A DNA stretch of 64,000 nucleotides, taken from positions 5,252,501 to 5,316,500 of the forward strand of contig NC_052668.1 of the NCBI RefSeq assembly GCF_016802725.1. The letters are read 5' to 3'. The translations under genes were made by a program, and so were the position numbers. Of this stretch, positions 57,382-64,000 are shown one piece after another. The notes under the pieces are model-generated. The model was not told the DNA's origin, made no database searches, and was given only the letters and a program-made list of their open reading frames with translations. The stretch is from Solenopsis invicta (taxonomy: Eukaryota > Arthropoda > Insecta > Hymenoptera > Formicidae). Numbering within the stretch: position 1 is the first letter of the stretch; every line of letters starts with the position of its first letter.

Positions 57382-58355
57382 TTAACCCTTAAATACGTAA
57401 GTGAGTCTGAGAGACCCCATATAAAGTTTTGAACGCTTGCTATGTGAAGACGGAATGAGATAGAAGGTTCGGACCAAAACGTAAAAAAAGTTTGAAATCT
57501 CCTCTTTCGATTGATATGGTTGATCAACTTTTTGGTCAACTAAAATTCAAACAGCACGGCAGCAAAGTTTTGTTAGGGTCAATGCAACCCATATAGTGTG
57601 TAAGTGAAACTTTTTTGTGAGTATTTTACATAAAAAAACTGGACAAAATACGTTCGAACAGATCGGTTTGCGGATGTTACTCGCATATACTCTGTCTAAA
57701 GTTGGAATACTGTAAAATGTTGCAGAAAAAAGAGTTTTTCCGAAATATATCATGAAACACATCAAGTTTCAATTTTAGACACGATTTAATCAAAAATACC
57801 TCATATTTGCCTTGTTACATAAGTATATTTTTAATAGAAATGACAATAATATAATTTTTTTTGAAAATATGAATCTTTAGCTTTAAAACGCCGTATTGTA
57901 AAGTTCTTCAAAGTTTTTTGTTGCAAAGATATGATTTTTTTTAAGTGAATTTTTAGATGTTCAAAAATACCCCATATTCTTCTTGTTATACTTTTTAAAA
58001 GGAATGACTTTGCCAAATTTTATTTTGAAAGTGTAACTCTTTAGCTTTGTAACGCCGTATTTGAAAGTCCTTAAACGTTTTTTGTTGCAAAAATATGATT
58101 TTTTGAAGAAAAAGTGGATTTTTGACTAATTTCTCATTTTTGCTTAATGGTTTTGCTTTTATAACTTCACAATAAATTATTTTTCGCCAATGCCGATTGT
58201 GCAGTCACACTCCTGAGAATTTGAACTTTTGTTTAAAAAAAATCGTAAAAAAATATTGATTGTAATCAAAGTTATAGCTTCTCAAAGTTGAAAAAGTCTC
58301 CCAGACCCAAAAATGTGTTTCCGTATTTTACAGGATCGGTGTGTTTAAGAGTTAA
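57382..58355. mobile_element. possible piggyBac-like non-autonomous element (TTAA)
   Basis: TTAA at 57382-57385 followed by CCCTTAAATACG, and TTAA at 58352-58355 preceded by the inverse CGGTGTGTTTAAGAG, give short inverted termini CyCTTAAAyAC. Inside, about 185 bp is tandemly duplicated (57784-57965, 57966-58150) with the theme TTTAGCTTT-AACGCCGTAT and TTTTTTGTTGCAAAxATATG. No transposase. The short, imperfect TIR makes this tentative. Confidence 0.45.
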
Positions 58356-58496
58356 AATTATTAAAAACTAATACAATAGAAACATGTAAATGCAAAATCT
58401 ATTTGTATATAATTTAACGTGTATTCAATTTAATTATAAAAAATGCTGAGTTTTCTAAAAATTACTATTTGTGTATTTGATTGTTTATAACAATAC

Positions 58497-58803
58497 TGTT
58501 ATGAGGGTTTCCTCGGATGCGTTAGGAAGGAGCCCGTCGATCGGAGACAATTAAATTAAACACTTGTTGAGCGGTTAACAATAAACTTCTTTATTCGAAT
58601 TACACTGTCTTTTAGATATTATAATACCAAACGCGACGCGGTACTGTCGCGTATCTTAACCCGAGTCCCCCGCGTCTGCCATTTGTTCTCTACTTATTGG
58701 AGAGCCGGCCGATCTGGCCTTGTCCACTCGGCAGATCTGTTGTCCACTCGAGAAGGTCGCCTGTTCAGCGTTCCCGGTATCGGTTACTGCGTCATGGTGT
58801 CGA
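58497..58803 (-). repeat. possible short solo LTR
   Basis: On the minus strand it begins TGTCGACACCATGACG and ends ACCCTCATAACA. An AATAAA signal near the end (GAATAAAGAAGTTTATTG) fits an LTR polyadenylation site. GC-rich compared with its flanks. A target duplication is not convincing (ATAC against TTAC). Confidence 0.35.
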
Positions 58804-58815
58804 CATTACCGATAC

Positions 58816-60362
58816 CGCCCAGCAAACACAGAAAATAATAGTTATATAACTTGTGTGTGTCACGTTATATAACGAATTTTTACATTTTAGCAATATTGTA
58901 GTTATGTAAAATTGAATTGTTGATATTACAACACAATAACTTATAACAGTCATATAACTGCAGTTTATCAGGTTTATATAACAAACATTTTATTTTAATA
59001 ATATAACTGTTATAAAACTAAATTATTAATACGACTCCTCTCTGCCGAAAATGTGCGATTAAAACCGATTAAAACGGAATCCTTTTTAATTGATTTTAAT
59101 CTGTTTTAATCGATTCAATCCACGAGCGGATTAAAAAGTAATCGGTTTTAATTATATACGAATCGTAATTGATTTTAATATCGCTTTCGTGAATTATTTA
59201 AGTGTAATGCATAATATAAAAACTTTTTAAATTTTAATTCATTTGCATTAAGACTCCTAAATACTCTCAGCAACCACGTTTCAAAATCCTGACATTAGTA
59301 GCGAGAAATGAAATGTTGAAACGCTGAAAATTCTTGCGTGCTATTTTTTAAATAAAAAGCTATTTTGATAAAATAACATTGTACATCATTTTTACTAATT
59401 TGTAAAATTGTTCGGAAACTATTTTTTTCTTGACAGTTGTCAAGAATTATTAATTGCCAAAAAAAAACATAGCTTTTGGACAATTTTACAAATGTGTTAA
59501 CGTGATTTATAGTGTTGTCATCAAAATATCTATTTAAAAATGGTACATAAGAATTGTTAGCGTCTCAACGTGTCACATCGCATTAAAATTTGATTTAATT
59601 ATAATTAGATATAATTATAATTTATGAAATTCTGTAATTTCGAATTGAAATGGATTTAACAAGTGAGTTCTGGCGCCACCACTAGGTGGCCGTGGGAGAT
59701 TTTCTCGTGAGTCGAGTGCGGCCACATGCGTTATATCTAGGCGCCACAGCGGCCGACTCCCCAGCTTATACTTCAGTGAGACTTTTAGGAGCTGCTTATT
59801 GTAACCTCGAGACGAATACTCGCTCTCACTTTTTTCAAACATGATGTGCGTGAGTGCGTGCGTGTGTGTAGGTGTGTGGAACGCTGTTCCACATAATATT
59901 TTATATTTTTATGTGTAAATAACAATTTGTATTGTTATGTAATTTTGTACTTGAATGAAATGTTTAATTCAAATTTAATCTTTTTTTAATCTTTTTTAAC
60001 GAAAAAGATACAAGAAATATTTTTTATAAATTAAACATTTATTACATTTACATTAATGTATTCTGTTTTAATAAATCTATCTGGGTTTCGATTGGGTTCT
60101 TATTTTCCATTGGTTTTAATACTATATTTTCGGTGCAGAAATCCCGATCGATTTGGATTACTTTTTTTTTATCGGTTTTAATCGTACATTTTCGGCAGGG
60201 CTATATAACAAATATGATACAACTGTTATGTAACTGTTATTTTTCTTATGAGTGGAAAATTACAACTAACATGGACATTACATGTAACGCGCATGATATT
60301 GCGTGTTACTTTCGATTTTATTTTATTAACATTGCCGTTATGTAACTGTGTTTGCGGTGGCG
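58816..60362. mobile_element. inverted-repeat element with a second element nested inside
   Basis: Outer ends CCGCCCAGCAAACACAG and CTGTGTTTGCGGTGGCG with GTTATATAAC-rich arms (58816-59037, 60201-60362). They are interrupted by an inner element of about 1.16 kb (59038-60200) with its own ends, CTCTGCCGAAAATGTGCGAT and the inverse of CCTGCCGAAAATGTACGATT, followed by repeated GATTTTAATC/TTTTAATCG strings. No transposase is recognised in either. Confidence 0.6.
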
Positions 60363-60560
60363 TAATATAAACAAATTGTATTTTATAATTAATTGTTTCG
60401 TCAGCGGTGGCTTTCGCCACTCGCGACAATACAAATTGTTAGTTTATAATCAAATATTGTAAGCCACTATTCTGATAGTAATTTAGGATGAATTCAGTTG
60501 ATAGAAGAATTATTTTTATAAAAAAGCGCGAAAATCCATAATTTGTCCCAATAACTTGTT

Positions 60561-61732
60561 TGTAACGGTACGCGATTTCGGTGCTAAACGGTGTGGTGCG
60601 CGTATGCCGGGATCGGTCCGGATAAGGCTCGTCGGTTGGTCAGGTGTCCATAATGATCATACCCAGAGTGTATAGTAACAAAAGAAAAAAGACAGTTTAT
60701 TTAGCAAATAAATGATAGTCGCTAACAAAACAATAGCGCGTGATACAAGAGGGTTCGGTATATTAACAGAAAGAAAAGCGGTTCGCAGGTATATAAACAA
60801 TGATCACTAATTTGATTGCGAGCGGAACGCGGTTACTCAGAGACAATGCGTGAACAAAAACTAAAGACGCGTGCGCAATTGGCAACAATATTTCGTATCA
60901 TAAAAGAATCAAACTAAAGAACTTAATTACATACTTAGGCTAAGATAGTGTAAGTAGGGTAAAATACTACGCAGTAGGTTACGCGGGCTGTTTGCCCGTA
61001 CGGTCGGGGAGTCGCGCGGCCTGACGGGATTGGCTAGCGCGGTTGTGTGAGCGCGTGCGCGAGTGCGGGTTGTTGCCGGCACGTTCGCCTTCGCGATTCG
61101 CCCGAGCGCGCCCCGTGTAAGTGGGGCGCTCGATCAACAGGTTGCTTATGCCCTGCCGATGATTAGGATTAGGTTACGGAAACGCGACTGTATGTCGGTG
61201 CGGCAGTAAAGGTACTCAAGGATGACGCTGATTGGTCGAGAATGCTCGGCCGGCGATAATGGCAAGATGCTCGTCGAGGATCTCTGACGTGATTGGTCGA
61301 GAATGCTCGATCGGTGATGATGACGAGAATGCTCGTCGAGGATCTCGGACGTGATTAGTCGAGAATGCTCGGCCGAGGAGATTGACGGGGATGCCCGTCG
61401 ATGAGCAGGAGAGCGACGAGAATGCTCGTCTTCAGGGAGCGATCGAAAATGTTCGGTCTTAGGACAGGTCGGGTAGTCGGACGGATCTGATCTTGTGCGT
61501 TCCCACTGCCGGCTTATATATCCGAACGCGCGGTTGGGCAAGCCAATCCGCGCGCTCGGTCGGCCCAGCCGGAGTGGGAGCGTTGTGGAACACCACGGTC
61601 GGCGCGCGTGTCGCCGCGTGGTTGCACGGCGAAGTTCGGCCGTGTGCGCACGTAGTTCCCCGCTACGCTCGGCGTTCGTCGTTCGGCGGACGGAACGGAG
61701 GCGCACGGACGGTGGAGAGGTGTATCGTTACA
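60561..61732 (-). repeat. solo LTR, 1,172 bp, 4-bp TSD TGTT
   Basis: Ends TGTAACGG and CGTTACA, flanked by TGTT at 60557-60560 and 61733-61736, as in Ty3/Gypsy insertion. On the minus strand a TATA-like ATATATAAGCC lies near 61515 and AATAAA signals lie near 60700, so transcription would run minus. The half proximal to 61732 is GC-rich, with degenerate TCGAGAATGCTCG / GAGGATCTC repeats at 61230-61450. No internal coding region exists, so LTR-LTR recombination is inferred. Open frames here are compositional. Confidence 0.7.
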
Positions 61733-61736
61733 TGTT

Positions 61737-62029
61737 TATAAAAATTAAATATTTATTGAATTATTCATTTTCTCATAAAGTGATAGTATTTATTTTCATC
61801 AATAAGGTTGTTAAAGTAGTTGATAGCTAGATAAAAAATAATTTAATGGAAAAATAGTAATTAATCAGTTTATTTATTTAAATATTTTTGCATAAACACA
61901 CTAAGAAATTCCAAAATCGGCTCTAACAACTCTTTTTACAATATATTTCTGAGTAATTCTGTAAAAAATTATTTAAATTGGTTAAGAAATACGACCTGTA
62001 GACCATTTTATATCCTACAATTTTTATTG
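61737..62029. other. no gene seen
   Basis: AT-rich sequence after the solo LTR. No feature is supportable. Confidence 0.4.
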
Positions 62030-62132
62030 GAAACATTTTTTACAAAAATGCTTCGTTTTAAAGTAATCAAGGTGTTCGAGATACATCCTGTATGTGCGTG
62101 TGCATGCGTACGTACGTGCGTGCGTGCGTACG

Positions 62133-62172
<40 letters not shown>

Positions 62173-62420
62173 TGTGTGCGTGCGTGCGTGCGTGCGTGTG
62201 TGCGTGCGTGCGTGCGTGTGTGTATAAAGGGTGTCCCATTTTGAAAAATGTACCTCGATAATTCTTTAATAAAGCATTTTTCGCAAAAATGTTTTAGACA
62301 AAAGTTGTACGTTTTTGAGGGGAATAAGATGGTGTCATTAAATTGACCTTGAATTAATGACACCGTCCACCAAGTTTCTTGAAAGTCACATAGAGGTCAC
62401 CTTCAATTTTTTAAATGAAA
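62030..62420. mobile_element. two facing mariner-like ends around a (CGTG)n tract
   Basis: At 62035-62092 a terminus ends AGATACATCCTG-TA. At 62226 another starts AAAGGGTGTCCCATTTTG and runs GCATTTTTCGCAAAAATG, GACACCGTCCACCAAG. Between them is (CGTG)n/(CGTA)n at about 62095-62222. Both look like CAGGGTG-type ends, but they do not form one clean element. Probably two independent truncated MITEs inserted at a microsatellite. Confidence 0.45.
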
Positions 62421-63540
62421 CTGCCAACTTTTTATTGCATATTCTTGTTGTTTATCTTGATGCCTTTTCAAAACACTAATTAATTAAGTGTAAGTAATTA
62501 AATATTCTTTTGTTAGGTATTTTTCAAATTACAAAACTTGAAAGTTACAGTTATAGTTGTAAAAAAGCGCTTTTTTTTAATTGCTGGAAAAAAACAAGAA
62601 AATTCCGTTTTTTTCTGAAAAATTGCTTTTTTGCAAAAGAATTGTTATTTTTGCTATATGTAAATCACATACTATCTAATTTTACAATATAATAAGATAT
62701 TAAAATAGGACTTGTATAAGCGCTGGAATTAATATTAAACAAATTTTTATCTGTATATTTGGAATATTACATCACCGGAGGTTTAATAATTATTAATTAT
62801 TAAATAAATTGTAAGAACAAATTTAATCGTAACTAATTTAAAGACTAATTTAAGTTAATATTTGTGTTAATTGTTTTGTGAAAAACTTTGAATATTAGCA
62901 ATTATAAAGAAACATACGTTTTATTTTATTTAAAAAATACGTTAAAATACGATGCTGGAGCGAAAGCCGAACTCCGAAGGGTTTTGGCCTTTATTTGGAC
63001 AGAACTAAAAATATCGATCTGTTGGTAATACAATCGAATTACCATACAATGAGATTTATCTTACCATGAGATCCATAATCGGTTCACAGACATAACGTCG
63101 ATGCCCGGGACCATAAAAATCATAAAAATCCAATTATTTCGGATTTTTATAATTTTTGTGATTACCAGTTTTGTTATTACTTCCAGAGCCGGAATTAAAC
63201 AACTTGGCGCCCGGGACCACAAAAAACATAAAAATCCGAAGATATCTGATTTATAACGAATCTGTGCTAGATTATTTTTTTATTTGTAGGAAATAGTGTA
63301 GTTACTTCCTCTGGTTTGCAGACAGTGACAACAGTCTGTTATCTGTAGAATGTAGTTTTGTCATTACAAATACCACAAACATTTTGCCAACTCATGACAA
63401 ATGCTTTTGGCGGTATATTAAAAATATTTTTCATTATAATACACAATGAGCCACTCTATCTTCTTTCTCGTAAAACGCAAACAACCTTTTTAATCATTTG
63501 TCCGTTTATGTGTCTACGATGTAGAGAAATACTGCTTTTT
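62421..63540. other. no gene seen
   Basis: AT-rich. A weak direct repeat GCCCGGGACCA(C/T)AAAAA occurs near 63104 and 63210 (AAAAATC-rich around both). Nothing else is supportable. Confidence 0.4.
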
Positions 63541-64000
63541 AAACCGACGCTCGGCTGCCACACACTCGAAGGTCGCAAAGTCGCGCAAGCACGTGTCTCT
63601 TGGTAGCGCGGAGGAGATTAGAAAGCAGGTAGAAAGTGGTGGGACGTGCTTGATCGTGCATACTCCTCGCTTGACATTTGGTCGAGAGAGAAAGCATGAT
63701 ACGACGTAATGTTATGAAGAAATACGGTGTTCTTTGTTCTGCGTTATGCGAGCGGTATACCACCATATTTAGTCGTGCACTGTTTTAATTTTTAATTGCA
63801 TAAAGAAATTTTCTTGGATACGAAGATTCGTTTAAAAAATAATGTAAATAGAATTACAATTCTATTTACAGTAATAAATTAAAATTACGTCATCACGGAA
63901 ATATAGCTTCAATATATGGGACTGTTACTTTATGTCAAGACATAATTTTAATTAGTTAATGAAACTCGTAAATCTTTTTAAACTGTTACTTTTTAAAATA
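63541..64000. mobile_element. diverged terminal repeat of the DD35E family, cut by window end
   Basis: It shares GACGCTCGGCTGCC, CACGTGTCT, GCGCGGAGGAGATT-like sequence, TTTAATTGCATAAAGAAATT, GGATACGAAGATTC, AATGTAAATAGAA and ACGTCATCACGGAAATATA with the arms at 11741-12676 and 39052-39987, in the same order, at clearly lower identity. This is an older or sister subfamily copy. Confidence 0.75.

Noticed and set aside
61146..61706. 186-codon Arg/Ser-rich minus-strand frame
   Set aside because: Lies wholly in the solo LTR. Low-complexity RR/SS/HH composition comes from the GAGAATGCTCG repeats.

Overview
This is eukaryotic nuclear DNA from an insect. The AT-rich background, the mix of Tc1/mariner, hAT, Polinton and Gypsy elements, and one leucine-rich-repeat exon resembling chaoptin suggest a hymenopteran, most likely an ant. 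That assignment is inference from family resemblance. The window is almost entirely mobile DNA. I find only one convincing host coding segment: a 1,071-bp exon at 55215-56285 (minus) with splice signals at both ends.

Layout. 0-3.5 kb holds palindromic MITEs, several ending in CAGGGTG/CACCCTG next to TA. 3.6-15.9 kb is a decayed Polinton/Maverick (adintovirus-like) element. Its minus-strand block encodes an integrase with a C-terminal chromodomain-like region, an unknown acidic protein and a packaging ATPase. Its plus-strand block encodes a phospholipase-A2-like capsid accessory protein, an adenain-like cysteine protease, a penton-like protein, a small ORF and the major capsid protein. Every gene carries stops or frameshifts. 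Two are also split by DNA transposons: a Tc1 element (7449-9742) in the PLA2 gene, and a DD35E element with ~936-bp terminal repeats (11741-14897) in the capsid gene. No type-B DNA polymerase is visible. 16.1-17.4 kb is a 5'-truncated non-LTR retrotransposon. 17.4-28.5 kb holds tRNA-like modules, a second long-TIR Tc1 relic, a mariner foldback, a satellite-armed foldback and a ~1-kb palindrome.

28.7-31.4 kb is a DD41D mariner with an intact 353-codon transposase and eight 41-bp repeats. 31.5-36.7 kb is a young Gypsy/Ty3 element with nearly identical LTRs, a 4-bp TSD, a SAP-domain Gag, one stop and one frameshift. 36.7-42.2 kb holds two palindromes and the second DD35E copy. 43-54.3 kb is a nested cluster. 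A decayed CENP-B/pogo-like DDE gene was split by a MULE-like (FB/NOF-type) element with a perfect 9-bp TSD, and by an hAT element with a 7/8-matching TSD that itself carries a MITE. 54.7-64 kb holds the LRR exon, a possible piggyBac-like TTAA element, a nested inverted-repeat element, a solo LTR and a diverged terminal repeat of the DD35E family.

The genes do not form a cooperating host pathway. The Polinton block was once a virus-like particle module (ATPase, protease, penton and major capsid), and later transposons used it as a landing site. The most unusual signals are a ~60-bp module shared by three DNA transposons with different transposases, and two DD35E copies that share the same two premature stops and so were probably mobilised in trans.
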